Assembly (NCBI RefSeq): GCF_014641945.1
Contig: NZ_BMIJ01000005.1
Coordinates: 62,001-126,000, forward strand
DNA length: 64,000 nt
From: Marinobacterium zhoushanense
Lineage (GTDB): Bacteria > Pseudomonadota > Gammaproteobacteria > Pseudomonadales > Balneatricaceae
Reading direction: 5' to 3'
In this document: in pieces, positions 1-8,421 of the stretch
Layout of the letters: each line of letters starts with the position of its first letter
Position numbering within the stretch: the stretch's first letter is position 1
The notes under the pieces: generated by a model
The model's input: the letters and a program-made list of their open reading frames with translations, nothing else
The model's database searches: none
Told to the model about the DNA's origin: nothing
Program-made: the position numbers and the translations under genes

Positions 1-2
1 AC

Positions 3-896
3 GCCCTGCGAGTGTTTGAGGCAGCGGCCCGCCACGGAAGCTTCAACAAGGCTGCGGAAGAGCTCTGCGTGACCCCCTCGGCGGTCAGCCACCAGTTGAA
101 GTCGCTTGAGGAATTCTTGGGCTTGAAACTGTTCCGGCGCGAAAAGCGGCAGGTCTATCTGACCAGCTCCGGTGAGCGTTATCTGGGCTCGGTACAGATG
201 GCGCTGGACGAGCTGGAGAGCGCCACCCGGCGCATGATGACCTCCACCAATACCTCGGCGGTCAATATCAGCGTCGCGCCCTTCTTCCTGACCCGCTGGC
301 TGGTACCACGCATCACCCGTTTCCAGGAGCGTTATCCCGATGTGGAGCTGCGTTTCAGCTCCACCATGGGCTACATCGATTTCGAACACTCCGATACCGA
401 TATGGCCGTGTACTACGGCCGTGGCAATTGGGAAGGGGTCGAGGAGCACCTGCTGCGAAATATCGTGCAGACCCCGGTGTGCGCCCCGTCTTTCCTGGAG
501 GGGCCGAAGGCGTTGCAAACACCCCAAGACGTCGTCAAACACACGTTGATCTACATCACCGGTCGACGCCATGAGTGGAACCGTGCCCTGCGCGAGATCG
601 GCGTCAGTCTCTCAGACGCCACCCGCACCATGTCCTTTTCCAGCACCTCGCTGGCGGTGTCCGCGGCCACAGAGGGGATCGGCATCGCGCTGGCGGACCG
701 GGTACTGGTTGAGCGCGAAATAGAATCCGGCAAGCTGGCCGCCCCGTTCGACCTGGCTTTCGATACGCAGAACGCCTTCTACCTGGTGTACAAGAAGAAC
801 CGGGCGCTGACCTACGGCATGGGCGCGTTTCGCGACTGGATCATCGAGGAGATGCAGATGGATATCGCCGCACATGCCGGCGGCAAACAGGAATAA
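3..896 (+). CDS. LysR-family transcriptional regulator, GcvA-like, 5' partial
   Basis: The frame is open to the left edge (it begins Ala-Leu-Arg-Val-Phe-Glu-Ala), so the true start lies upstream. The N-terminal part is a LysR winged helix-turn-helix (FNKAAEELCVTPSAVSHQLK), followed by a LysR substrate-binding domain from about residue 90 to the end. The alanine-rich start and the sequence around the recognition helix resemble the GcvA subgroup, known as DNA-binding activators that respond to small metabolites. The target is unknown. The next gene on the same strand, an alpha/beta hydrolase, starts 8 bases after its stop, so the two may be co-transcribed, which is unusual for a LysR gene that regulates a divergent neighbour. 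The family call is firm; the ligand is not. Confidence 0.9.
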   Translation, partial: ALRVFEAAARHGSFNKAAEELCVTPSAVSHQLKSLEEFLGLKLFRREKRQVYLTSSGERYLGSVQMALDELESATRRMMTSTNTSAVNISVAPFFLTRWLVPRITRFQERYPDVELRFSSTMGYIDFEHSDTDMAVYYGRGNWEGVEEHLLRNIVQTPVCAPSFLEGPKALQTPQDVVKHTLIYITGRRHEWNRALREIGVSLSDATRTMSFSSTSLAVSAATEGIGIALADRVLVEREIESGKLAAPFDLAFDTQNAFYLVYKKNRALTYGMGAFRDWIIEEMQMDIAAHAGGKQE

Positions 897-904
897 GAAC
901 CTCA

Positions 905-1624
905 ATGACACAGTCACTTACACCTACGTTAATGCTGCTGCCCGGACTGCTCTGCGATGAGGCGGTGTGGCAGGAACAGCTAACCGATCTTCACGATCTG
1001 GACTGCCGCGTCGTCGATTTCGGCACGGCCGATTCGATCAGTGCGATGGCCGATATCGTGTTACAACAGGCACCGGAGCGCTTTGCCCTGGCGGGGCACT
1101 CCATGGGCGGACGTGTGGCGCTGGAGGTGTACCGTCGGGCACCGCAGCGGGTCAGCCATTTAGCACTGCTCGATACCGGGTACGAAGCGCGTCCGCAAGG
1201 CGCGGCCGGTGCACCGGAACGGCAGAAGCGACTGGCACTGCTCGAGCAGGCACAACGCGAGGGGATGCGTGCCATGGGCACCGTCTGGGCGCAGGGGATG
1301 GTGCACCCGGACCGACTGCGCGACCGAGACCTGATGGAGTCGATTCTGGCAATGATAGCGCGCAAGACACCGGAGCTGTTCCAGGCGCAGATCCGCGCGC
1401 TGCTCGATCGGCCGGACGCCACGGCGATACTGAAATCCCTGCACTGTCCAACGCTGCTGCTGGTCGGACGCCAGGATAGCTGGAGTCCGCTAGAACGCCA
1501 CGAAGCGATGGCCGCGCTGGCGCCCGGTAGTGTGCTGAGCGTGATCGAGGACGCCGGGCATATGAGTACCATGGAGAGACCCAGGGCGGTGACGGCGGCA
1601 CTGCGGGAGTGGCTGGACTCATGA
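905..1624 (+). CDS. alpha/beta fold hydrolase
   Basis: A 239-residue protein with a classical alpha/beta hydrolase layout. The nucleophile elbow GHSMGG lies near residue 65, the likely acid in GRQDSWSP near residue 193, and the catalytic histidine in DAGHMSTMERP near residue 218. There is no signal peptide, so it should act in the cytoplasm. The substrate cannot be read from sequence; esters or small amides are typical for the family. It overlaps the following NTF2-like gene by four bases (ATGA), a sign of translational coupling, and follows the partial LysR gene closely. Confidence 0.88.
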   Translation: MTQSLTPTLMLLPGLLCDEAVWQEQLTDLHDLDCRVVDFGTADSISAMADIVLQQAPERFALAGHSMGGRVALEVYRRAPQRVSHLALLDTGYEARPQGAAGAPERQKRLALLEQAQREGMRAMGTVWAQGMVHPDRLRDRDLMESILAMIARKTPELFQAQIRALLDRPDATAILKSLHCPTLLLVGRQDSWSPLERHEAMAALAPGSVLSVIEDAGHMSTMERPRAVTAALREWLDS

Positions 1625-2073
1625 GCGTCGGCCCCCAACTGGCGTTGTTGATCGAAAGCGCCTGTAAACGCCTGGTGCTGGAGAGCCTGTTCAGGGTCGA
1701 TCAACAGGATTATGCCGGATTGACTGCGCTATTCACCGAGCAGGCCCGGCTATATCGACCCACTGCCGGCGGGCACCCGCTGGTCGGGCGGCAGGCGATC
1801 TTTGACGCCTATGCACAACGCCCCGGCGAGCGTATCAGCCGACACCTATGCAGTAATCAGCGGGTCGATATCGATACAGCCAAACGTGCACGGGTGCACA
1901 GTTATGCACAGGTGTTCTCCGCGCTTGCTGACAGCCGCGAAGAGGTTTCCGCGTTGCCGCAGGTTCAGTCCCCGGTGATGATCGGTGAGTTCGAGGATAT
2001 CTGTGTACTGGAGCAGGGGAGCTGGCTGATCGCCGAGCGCCGGGCACGGTTCGTCATGCAGCTAGCAAACTAA
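1621..2073 (+). CDS. NTF2-like / SnoaL-like domain protein
   Basis: A 150-residue protein. The ATG that overlaps the hydrolase stop is preferred over the GTG 12 bases upstream because ATGA overlaps mark coupled starts. The order helix, DYAGLTALFTEQARLYRPT, then strands ending in WLIAERRARFVM, is that of the SnoaL/NTF2 alpha+beta barrel, a family covering small isomerases, dehydratases and ring-hydroxylating dioxygenase small subunits. No catalytic residue can be assigned safely. Its close coupling to the hydrolase suggests a shared small-molecule pathway. The specific function is unknown. Confidence 0.75.
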   Translation: MSVGPQLALLIESACKRLVLESLFRVDQQDYAGLTALFTEQARLYRPTAGGHPLVGRQAIFDAYAQRPGERISRHLCSNQRVDIDTAKRARVHSYAQVFSALADSREEVSALPQVQSPVMIGEFEDICVLEQGSWLIAERRARFVMQLAN

Positions 2074-2082
2074 CGCTGTGTG

Positions 2083-2415
2083 TTAGTCCGTGTAGCGTTT
2101 GCGCATCAGGCTGGCGATGGTGGCGATGGCCAGATTCATCCGCGGCGCATAATGGTCGAAGATGCCCTGTACCGCCTTGCCATGAGCCTGAACCACCGTC
2201 TCCAGTTGCTCCTCGCTTAGCCTCAGGTCGTCCGGCAGCTCCAGTACCGATTCGTAACCGCCGATCAGCGGTTCCAGCAGTGGCTCCAGCTCCGCTACCG
2301 CCTCGTCGGCAAGTTGTGGATCCATGCCGGTCTTCAGATAACTGTTGCGGATCAGATCGAGCACATAGCGCAGGCCGTGCTTGTCCTTGATCGGGAAGGG
2401 AATAACGTTGTCCAT
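2083..2415 (-). CDS. conserved hypothetical protein, 110 aa
   Basis: I chose the internal ATG giving MDNVIPFPIKDKHG because the upstream 32 codons look non-coding and the remaining 110 residues are compact. The protein is acidic and largely helical, with no signal peptide or membrane segment. It contains a repeated acidic-leucine stretch (ELEPLLEPL) and a helical C-terminus ending MRKRYTD. I do not recognise the family. It lies 126 bases downstream of the cyclase gene on the same strand and ends 9 bases from the convergent NTF2-like gene, so it may be a late member of the cyclase transcript. Confidence 0.6.
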   Translation of the reverse strand: MDNVIPFPIKDKHGLRYVLDLIRNSYLKTGMDPQLADEAVAELEPLLEPLIGGYESVLELPDDLRLSEEQLETVVQAHGKAVQGIFDHYAPRMNLAIATIASLMRKRYTD

Positions 2416-2541
2416 GTTGAATTCGCTTCGTGTTAGTGAGTTGCGCTGAACACAGTAATGAAAATCCTCAGCCTTGGCTGCGGTTTTATCACCCATAGAG
2501 TGGCACAACAACCGAGGGTTGAACGGTTGGCACGCGAGTAT

Positions 2542-3768
2542 TCAGTGCAGTATCGGCTGATGCGGAGGTGAGAGTATCTCAATCGGCCTGCCGATATTGC
2601 GCAGACTGAACTGTCCCTGCGACTGCCATTCGACATCCAGGTTGTCGGCGAACTCTCTGGAGACCAGGATCGGTTGGTCAAGCTCCCGACACTGGCTCTC
2701 AATCCGTGCCGCCTCGTTGGCCGCGGAGCCGATAACGGTAAACTCGAGGCGGGTCGGGGTACCGATATTGCCGTACAGTACAGAACCGGGGTGCAGGCCG
2801 ATGCCGAACTCGATCGCCGGTTCACCGCTCTCGGATCGACGGCTATTGAGCTTCTCGCTCCGCTGCACGGTCTCCAGTGCGGCAGCCAACGCCGCGCGGC
2901 ATGCAGATGCCCGATCACCAAAGCGTTCGATAGGGAATATCGCCAGTGAGGCGTCACCGATAAAGCGCAGCACTTCGCCCCCGAAATCGGCGATGGTACC
3001 GGCGGTCAGTTCGAAGTACTGGTTAAGCACATCCAAAAAGCCTGCTGGATCATAGAGTTCGGCCAGTTTCGATGATTGGCGCAGGTCACAAAAGTAGATC
3101 ACTGCATCGATGAGTTCGCCATCCCCCCTCTGGATCTGGCCGGCATGTACCCGCTTGCCGGAATAGTCCCCCAGATAGGCCTGCAGGATATCGTCGACCA
3201 GGCGTCGATGAGTCAGATTTTTTAACTGTGCGCACAGTGGCAGGTGCAGCTTGCGCAGCAGCGCCAAATCATCATCGCTAAAGCCGTCGGCTTTGGAAGA
3301 CATCCAACTGACGACGATTCCCTCCTGGCCGTCGGGTGAGACGCTGCGGTCATTAAAGTTGGTAAGTTGGATATAGTAATCCGTGGCACCGTTGTCACCC
3401 GCGGTTTTCAACATCGGGTAGTGATCGGACTCCGACCCCGGCAGGATCTTGATCCGCCCCTCGATGGCGCCGCTCTCGTAGAAGGGGCGAACGGGACTTT
3501 TCAGCCAGAACGAGTGCTCGGTAATGCCGCGCGGATAGTTGTCGATAACCACGCCTTCACCCGCCTGCCAGGTGTAAGCGCTCACCACATAGAGGGGATG
3601 AAGCATCGGCAGACCAAAGTGAACTCTGTGCAGACCCATTCCGAATGCCTGCAGATGTCCGATCAGCTCCGACATCAGAGTTGGTACGTCCCAGTCGCCC
3701 AATGCACCACGGTGCAGCCAGTCCAGAAGCTGATCGTAGCGATCCGTAACCACTGAACTGTTCACCAT
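2542..3768 (-). CDS. class III adenylate/guanylate cyclase domain protein
   Basis: A 408-residue soluble protein. Residues 1 to about 190 form an uncharacterised sensory region that may be GAF-like. Residues 220-400 are a class III nucleotidyl cyclase catalytic domain. Metal-binding aspartates are at D228 (YFCDLR) and D272 (FIGDASLAIFP). The transition-state residues N351 and R355 lie in GSAANEAARIE. The position that is usually the purine-specifying lysine (KFIGD) is arginine here (R268), so substrate choice is less certain than for a standard adenylate cyclase. No membrane segments are present, so it should act in the cytoplasm. The family is clear; the product (cAMP, cGMP or neither) and the input signal are not. 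Confidence 0.85.
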   Translation of the reverse strand: MVNSSVVTDRYDQLLDWLHRGALGDWDVPTLMSELIGHLQAFGMGLHRVHFGLPMLHPLYVVSAYTWQAGEGVVIDNYPRGITEHSFWLKSPVRPFYESGAIEGRIKILPGSESDHYPMLKTAGDNGATDYYIQLTNFNDRSVSPDGQEGIVVSWMSSKADGFSDDDLALLRKLHLPLCAQLKNLTHRRLVDDILQAYLGDYSGKRVHAGQIQRGDGELIDAVIYFCDLRQSSKLAELYDPAGFLDVLNQYFELTAGTIADFGGEVLRFIGDASLAIFPIERFGDRASACRAALAAALETVQRSEKLNSRRSESGEPAIEFGIGLHPGSVLYGNIGTPTRLEFTVIGSAANEAARIESQCRELDQPILVSREFADNLDVEWQSQGQFSLRNIGRPIEILSPPHQPILH

Positions 3769-3891
3769 CTGTGTTTCCTCAGGCTCTGCTGTGCGGGAGT
3801 ACTATTGCTGATTGAAAGGTTGAGTCACCGCGCCACAAAACGCAAATATGGCGCTACGCCTGGGCATGATGAACAACTGCAATCGGTATTG

Positions 3892-5001
3892 CTACTGTCG
3901 GGCGAACAGTCGGGCCAGCCGCTTGCAGGCGATGGTTAGTTCCTGCTCCGCATACCAGGCAAAACAAAGCCGCATGCTGTTAGCGAAGCCTTTGTTCGCG
4001 GAGAACAGTGGGCCGCCGAAATAGCTGACCCCTTGCTGTTTCGCCACCGCCAGTCTGCGCATCGGCTCGGTGCCATCGGTAAAGGTTACCCAGAGGAAGT
4101 AGCCGCCTTCAGGCTTGGCGATCTGTAATCGCTCTCCAAAGTCGCTGTGCAAGCCCTGGTATAACCGTTCGAGCCGAGACCGATATTGCTGACGCAATCC
4201 GACTAGATAGCGCTGGAGTTCGCCGTTGGCGATCAACGGCTCAACCAGTGCCGAGCTTACCGGTGCCAGTCCGCCACCACTCTTGAACAGGGCCGAGCCC
4301 AGCAGCGAGGGCATTATGTCTCCGGAGCCTTGGATCCAACCCAGTCGCAGGCCCGGGGCGAGAATCTTGGAAAAAGTGCCGAGCGACAGCACCGGTGCCT
4401 TCGGGTCATAACAGGCTAGGGGGGGAGGCGGCTTCTGGCCGAAGTAGAGGCACTGGTAGACCTCATCCGCTACCAGCGGGCAGCGGTAATGCCTGGCCAG
4501 TGCGACCAGCTGCTCGCGCCGCTCCAGGGGCTGGGTAATACCGGTGGGGTTGTGGTAGCTGGGGATAGTGTAGATAAAGGCCGGCTTGTGCCGTTGCAGC
4601 GCCGCCTCCAATGCATCCAGCCGGATGCCATGATCATCCATGGGAAGCGCCATCGGCTTGAGGCCATGCTCACCGAACAGCTTCAGCGCAATGAAGTAGC
4701 TGGGATCTTCAACCAGCACTGTGTCGCCGGCACGGGCCAGCCGGCTGCAGATCAGATCCAGTGCATTGGAGTTGCCGGTGGTCACCATCAGCCGTTCGGC
4801 ATCGACAGGATGCTCATACTCGCCACTCAGCCAGGTCGCCAGGGTTTGCCGGAAGCGGTGGTCACCGGCCTCCTCACCATAGGCGAGATTCTCCCGGCGC
4901 AGCGTCATGGAGCGGAACAGTGTGACCGGCAGCAGATCGAGGTCGGGCTGGCCAACCCCCAGATCGATGATGCCGTCGGGTTTCGGAATCTGTATAGCCA
5001 T
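3892..5001 (-). CDS. PLP-dependent aminotransferase, class I/II
   Basis: A 369-residue fold-type I aminotransferase. It has the substrate-loop sequence YTIPSYHNPTG, the PLP-phenol aspartate in ADEVYQ, and the Schiff-base lysine in LGTFSKILAPGLRLGW. The C-terminal arginine region reads SMRLCFAWY. It resembles the stand-alone aminotransferases related to the MocR effector domain and 2-aminoadipate aminotransferases, but it has no DNA-binding domain. The preceding gene on this strand is a cystathionine gamma-synthase-family enzyme 104 bases upstream, so both may serve amino acid or sulfur metabolism. The substrate is not determinable. Confidence 0.87.
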   Translation of the reverse strand: MAIQIPKPDGIIDLGVGQPDLDLLPVTLFRSMTLRRENLAYGEEAGDHRFRQTLATWLSGEYEHPVDAERLMVTTGNSNALDLICSRLARAGDTVLVEDPSYFIALKLFGEHGLKPMALPMDDHGIRLDALEAALQRHKPAFIYTIPSYHNPTGITQPLERREQLVALARHYRCPLVADEVYQCLYFGQKPPPPLACYDPKAPVLSLGTFSKILAPGLRLGWIQGSGDIMPSLLGSALFKSGGGLAPVSSALVEPLIANGELQRYLVGLRQQYRSRLERLYQGLHSDFGERLQIAKPEGGYFLWVTFTDGTEPMRRLAVAKQQGVSYFGGPLFSANKGFANSMRLCFAWYAEQELTIACKRLARLFARQ

Positions 5002-5105
5002 CTATTCAGACTGGCAATAACTCGGTGGCGGTGCAACCGGTTGTCTGTTCCGGCTGTCTGTGCAACAGCGCCCGGCACGGCGATACCGGGCGCAGGCTGG
5101 CGGGA

Positions 5106-6335
5106 TCAGCCCAGTGCCCGCTCAAAATCGGCGAGCAGGTCCGCCTGATCCTCGATACCGACGGAGATGCGGATGGTGCCCTCGGAGATCCCCATCGACG
5201 CACGGCGCTCCGGTCCCATCTCGTAAAAGATGGTGTGGGCGACCGGAATCGCCAGAGTGCGGTTATCACCCAGGTGGCTGGACAGCACCACCGACTGCAG
5301 CTTGTTCAGCACCTCGAAGCAGGCGTCGTCATCGACCAGGTCGATACTCATCAGCGAGCCGAAACCGCAGAACAGCTCCTGTGCGCGCTGATGCTGTGGA
5401 TGTCCGGCCAGGCCCGGGTAGTACACCTGCTTGATCGCCTTGTGCTGGGCGAAGTAGTCGGCCAGCGCCTGGGCGTTGCTGCACGCCTTCTCCACGCGCA
5501 GGGCCAGGGTCTCGGCGCCGATGGCAATGCGGTGGGCGGAGTCCGGTGCCAGCGTGGCACCCATATCGCGTAGCCCCTTCTTGCGGATCTGCTGCAGCCC
5601 CCACTTCTGTGGGTCACCCTTACGGTAGGACTCGTTGATATTGGGGTACTGGCTCCAGTCGTACTGGCCCAGGTCGGTAATTGAACCGCCAAGCACCTCG
5701 CCGTGACCGGCGATGATCTTGCTCAGTGAGTTGATGCTGAGACTGGCGCCGACCGCCTTCGGCCGGAACAGAGCCGGAGAGCTCATGGTGTTATCCACCA
5801 CATAGACCAGCTGCTGCTGTTGGCAGAACTCGCCGATCGCCTTCAGGTCCGCCACCTGGGTGCAGGGGTTGGCGATGGTCTCGACAAACACCATGCGGGT
5901 ATTGGGCTGCACCGCCGCCTTCACGTTGGCGACGTCGGTGGCATCGACGAAGCTGACCTCGATGCCGAACTGGGTCAGGGTCTGGAAAAAACTGTTGGTG
6001 TTGCCGAACAGGAACTGGCTGGAGATCAGGTGATCGCCGGCTTTCAGCAGCGTCAGGCAGGTCGCGCTGATCGCCGCCATCCCGGTGGCAAAGCAGATGC
6101 TGTCGATACCCGCTTCCAGCGCGCTGATCTTGGTCTGCAGGGCGGTGGTCGTGGGGTTGTTCTGACGGCCGTAGGAATATCCGGGCTGCTTGTTCTGGAA
6201 CACCGCGGCCAGCTCTTCCGCCGTCTTGTAGCCGTAGAGCACGACGTTGTGCACCGGCTTGTGCACCGAGCCGTGTTCTATCAGTGATTCACGATCGCCG
6301 TGGACGATCTGCGTGGTAAAGCCTTTATCGTTCAT
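5106..6335 (-). CDS. cystathionine gamma-synthase / Cys-Met metabolism PLP enzyme family
   Basis: A 409-residue protein of the trans-sulfuration PLP family. The tyrosine-rich PLP-phosphate contact is in GYSYGRQNNPT, the ring-stacking region in FATGMAAISAT, the aspartate in YVVDNTMSSP, and the Schiff-base lysine in NSLSKIIAGHGEVLGG. The C-terminal part has SSHLGDNRTLAIPVAHTI and RISVGIED, typical of cystathionine gamma-synthase, O-acetylhomoserine sulfhydrylase and methionine gamma-lyase. These activities cannot be separated from sequence alone. It probably shares a transcript with the aminotransferase downstream. It is a cytoplasmic homotetramer in known relatives. Confidence 0.88.
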   Translation of the reverse strand: MNDKGFTTQIVHGDRESLIEHGSVHKPVHNVVLYGYKTAEELAAVFQNKQPGYSYGRQNNPTTTALQTKISALEAGIDSICFATGMAAISATCLTLLKAGDHLISSQFLFGNTNSFFQTLTQFGIEVSFVDATDVANVKAAVQPNTRMVFVETIANPCTQVADLKAIGEFCQQQQLVYVVDNTMSSPALFRPKAVGASLSINSLSKIIAGHGEVLGGSITDLGQYDWSQYPNINESYRKGDPQKWGLQQIRKKGLRDMGATLAPDSAHRIAIGAETLALRVEKACSNAQALADYFAQHKAIKQVYYPGLAGHPQHQRAQELFCGFGSLMSIDLVDDDACFEVLNKLQSVVLSSHLGDNRTLAIPVAHTIFYEMGPERRASMGISEGTIRISVGIEDQADLLADFERALG

Positions 6336-6404
6336 CTAAAAAATAACCCCAGTCACTACGTACAAGAAGTACAACGTCAATAAGCGAACGCCCAGAAACA
6401 ACGG

Positions 6405-7160
6405 TCAAAAACCGCCCAGATTACGATGCTGGCGATAGAGCAGGTAACCGCCCCAGCCGAAGCTCAGCAGCAACAGTACAACCCCGGTGCCGAACCATAG
6501 ACTGGCATAGGTTGCCGCCCGATCCAATGTGCCGCCCATCGAGAGCAGGTTACCCCAGTCGTGATAATCCTCGCTCATGCCGCGAATCAGTGGAATCGCG
6601 CGGTAGGGCGCATCGGCGATATAGGGCGAGACATCGATGAAATTCTGTCCGCACCACCAGAGCATGATCGAGGCGGCAAAGGTATCGCGCCGCTGAAGTA
6701 TAAACGCCAGCATCAGTCCCAGCGGCATCAGTACCTGGAACAGGCTGCCGCCCAGAATCCCCATGTAGCGCCCGAAGGGGCTGAACAGGACATGGCCGAA
6801 CTCATGGAAGGGCAGGTTCGCGTTGTGCAGAAAGGAGCCGCCGATGGAGATCCAGTCGATACCGCCGAGTATGAACGACCAGCCCCAGATAAAGAAGGCG
6901 ATATACAGCCCGACCCGGCCCCAGAAGGTCAGCGAATCCACCTGCTCGGGTACCTCCAGCAGCCGGCTGACGATACGTGCGGTAAACGGTACCACCGGCT
7001 CCAGGGTGAACCGACCCGGCTCGACCGGTTCAGCCGACTTGTCCACAGGTGCCGTATCCGGCTTCCATTTACTGTAGGCGATACTGCATTGAGGACAGAC
7101 ACCCTCGATGACGTGGTTATCCTGCTGCTGTCTCACATAGCCGCATTTGGGGCACTTCAA
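6405..7160 (-). CDS. zinc-ribbon membrane protein with HEFGH motif (putative membrane metallopeptidase-like)
   Basis: A 251-residue protein starting with a four-cysteine zinc ribbon (CPKCG about residue 3, CPQC about residue 22). A proline-rich linker and about five hydrophobic segments follow. The motif HEFGH near residue 119 sits beside a membrane segment, as the HExxH zinc site does in M50-type site-2 proteases. A later polar patch, CGQNFIDVSPYIADAP, could supply a third ligand, like the NxxPxxxLDG region of M50 enzymes, but the match is loose. It could be a degenerate or divergent intramembrane protease or a non-enzymatic metal-binding protein. It is followed by the LysR gene of the sbtA locus on the same strand, which lies upstream in transcription order. 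Confidence 0.7.
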   Translation of the reverse strand: MKCPKCGYVRQQQDNHVIEGVCPQCSIAYSKWKPDTAPVDKSAEPVEPGRFTLEPVVPFTARIVSRLLEVPEQVDSLTFWGRVGLYIAFFIWGWSFILGGIDWISIGGSFLHNANLPFHEFGHVLFSPFGRYMGILGGSLFQVLMPLGLMLAFILQRRDTFAASIMLWWCGQNFIDVSPYIADAPYRAIPLIRGMSEDYHDWGNLLSMGGTLDRAATYASLWFGTGVVLLLLSFGWGGYLLYRQHRNLGGF

Positions 7161-7203
7161 GGTGAACCTCTACCGGTTATGACGTATCGCAGAGTATTCT
7201 AAC

Positions 7204-8130
7204 TTAGGGCGCGAGCAGATTGGCCAGTTGATCCCCTTGCGCTTGCACATAATCGAGGAAGGTACTGGCGACCACCGACATCTCTTTGGCCGACAGGCGC
7301 GCCAGATACCATTGTGAGGGGATCGGCAGATGCTCTACATCCAGCTCCCGTAACCCCTCGCTGCCACCCAGCGACAGCGTATGACGAGACAGGATCGACA
7401 CGCCAAGCCCAGACATCACGCAGTGCTTGATCGCTTCGTTACTCTCAATGGTCATGCGGACATTCAACTCCAGCCCTTTCGCTTTCAGGTGCCGGTCGAT
7501 GGCGTGACGGGTTCCCGAGCCCATCTCGCGAATCAGAAACGGCTGCTGGGCGAACAGCTCGAAGGGTATCTGCTTTTCCCGGGTCAGCGGATGCGAGTCG
7601 GCGGCGATCGGCACCAGTGGATTGGTGGAGAGCAGCACCATATCCAGCTCGAAATTTTCCGGCGGGTGACTGAACACGTAGAAGTCATACTCCGCCGTTT
7701 CCAACTGTTCGATGATCTTCTGCCGGTTTGCGACTTTCAATACGATATCGATGGCGGGATGGGCCTTCACGAACTCGCCCAGAAAGTGGGGGATCAGGTA
7801 CTTCGATGTGGTGACCACCGCCAGGCGCAGGGTGCCCGCCTTCAGTCCCTGCAGATCGGCCAGCTTCATCTCCAGACGATCGAAGCTGTCCATTATCTCC
7901 CGCGAGCTTTTGATCAGTTCGAGCCCCGCTTCGGTGAATCTCAACCGGCGGCCGATCTGCTCATAGAGCGGCACGCCCACATCGTCGGCGAGCTTTTTCA
8001 GCTGAACGGAGACGGTGGGCTGGGTGAGGTGAAGCAACTTGGACGCCTTGGTGATCGACCCGGTCCGATAGACCGCCAGCAGTATCTCAAGCTGCCTGAT
8101 TGTCCCCACCCGCGCATGCAATCGGCCCAT
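7204..8130 (-). CDS. LysR-family regulator, CbbR-like, divergent from sbtA locus
   Basis: A 308-residue LysR protein: N-terminal helix-turn-helix (SITKASKLLHLTQPTVSVQLK) and a C-terminal effector domain from about residue 95. The sequence style (RQLEILLAVYRTGSITKAS and LRLAVVTTSKYLIPHFLGEF) is that of CbbR/CysB-like regulators of carbon fixation. It is transcribed away from a micro-ORF, a small membrane protein and an SbtA-family transporter. The shared AT-rich intergenic region carries two spaced palindromes. This supports control of inorganic carbon uptake. The CbbR assignment is by resemblance and context. Confidence 0.85.
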   Translation of the reverse strand: MGRLHARVGTIRQLEILLAVYRTGSITKASKLLHLTQPTVSVQLKKLADDVGVPLYEQIGRRLRFTEAGLELIKSSREIMDSFDRLEMKLADLQGLKAGTLRLAVVTTSKYLIPHFLGEFVKAHPAIDIVLKVANRQKIIEQLETAEYDFYVFSHPPENFELDMVLLSTNPLVPIAADSHPLTREKQIPFELFAQQPFLIREMGSGTRHAIDRHLKAKGLELNVRMTIESNEAIKHCVMSGLGVSILSRHTLSLGGSEGLRELDVEHLPIPSQWYLARLSAKEMSVVASTFLDYVQAQGDQLANLLAP

Positions 8131-8144
8131 AGATCAAACTCGAT

Positions 8145-8192
8145 ATAGATATTTATCTATTTATAGCATAGTTAATATCGATTTTTATCTAT
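8145..8192. promoter_or_regulatory. paired LysR-type operator palindromes
   Basis: Two 16-base elements lie in the AT-rich gap between the LysR gene and the sbtA leader. Positions 8145-8160 read ATAGAT-ATTT-ATCTAT, a perfect palindrome. Positions 8177-8192 read ATCGAT-TTTT-ATCTAT, one arm base different. Their starts are 32 bases apart, about three helical turns, so a LysR tetramer could occupy both on one face. The assignment as operators is inference from position and symmetry. Confidence 0.6.
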
Positions 8193-8259
8193 TATTTGAT
8201 TGGTGCACACTTACCTCCAGCTGGCCACAGGCGCCGGCCCAAAATCAGGAGGCTTAACT

Positions 8260-8349
8260 ATGTGGAAAGACAGCACTGCAGAACATGACGATCAGATCGC
8301 TGCTGATTGGCCGCAGAAACCCATCCCGCTGCCGCCGCAGCCTCGATAA
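8260..8349 (+). CDS. 29-codon micro-ORF in the sbtA leader
   Basis: An ATG preceded by a full AGGAGG ribosome site with seven bases between opens a 29-codon frame (MWKDSTAEHDDQIAADWPQK, then a proline-rich end PIPLPPQPR). It is followed four bases later by a perfect intrinsic terminator. The strong ribosome site argues that it is translated. The peptide is acidic then proline-rich, with no membrane segment. It could be a functional microprotein or a leader peptide whose translation tunes read-through into the transporter genes. Prolines cluster just before the stop, as in some stalling leaders, but this is inference. I do not recognise a family. Confidence 0.55.
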   Translation: MWKDSTAEHDDQIAADWPQKPIPLPPQPR

Positions 8350-8353
8350 CCCG

Positions 8354-8383
8354 AAACAGGCGCTCAACAGAGCGCCTGTTTTT
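8354..8383 (+). terminator. intrinsic terminator or attenuator ahead of the sbtA genes
   Basis: A perfect stem of ten base pairs (ACAGGCGCTC, loop AACA, GAGCGCCTGT), extendable by two A-T pairs, ends in a short T run. It lies between the micro-ORF and the membrane-protein and sbtA genes, so it either ends a short transcript or attenuates the operon. Confidence 0.8.
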
Positions 8384-8421
8384 CACCACCTAACGTCTAG
8401 CATCAACCGAGAGAGTACAAC

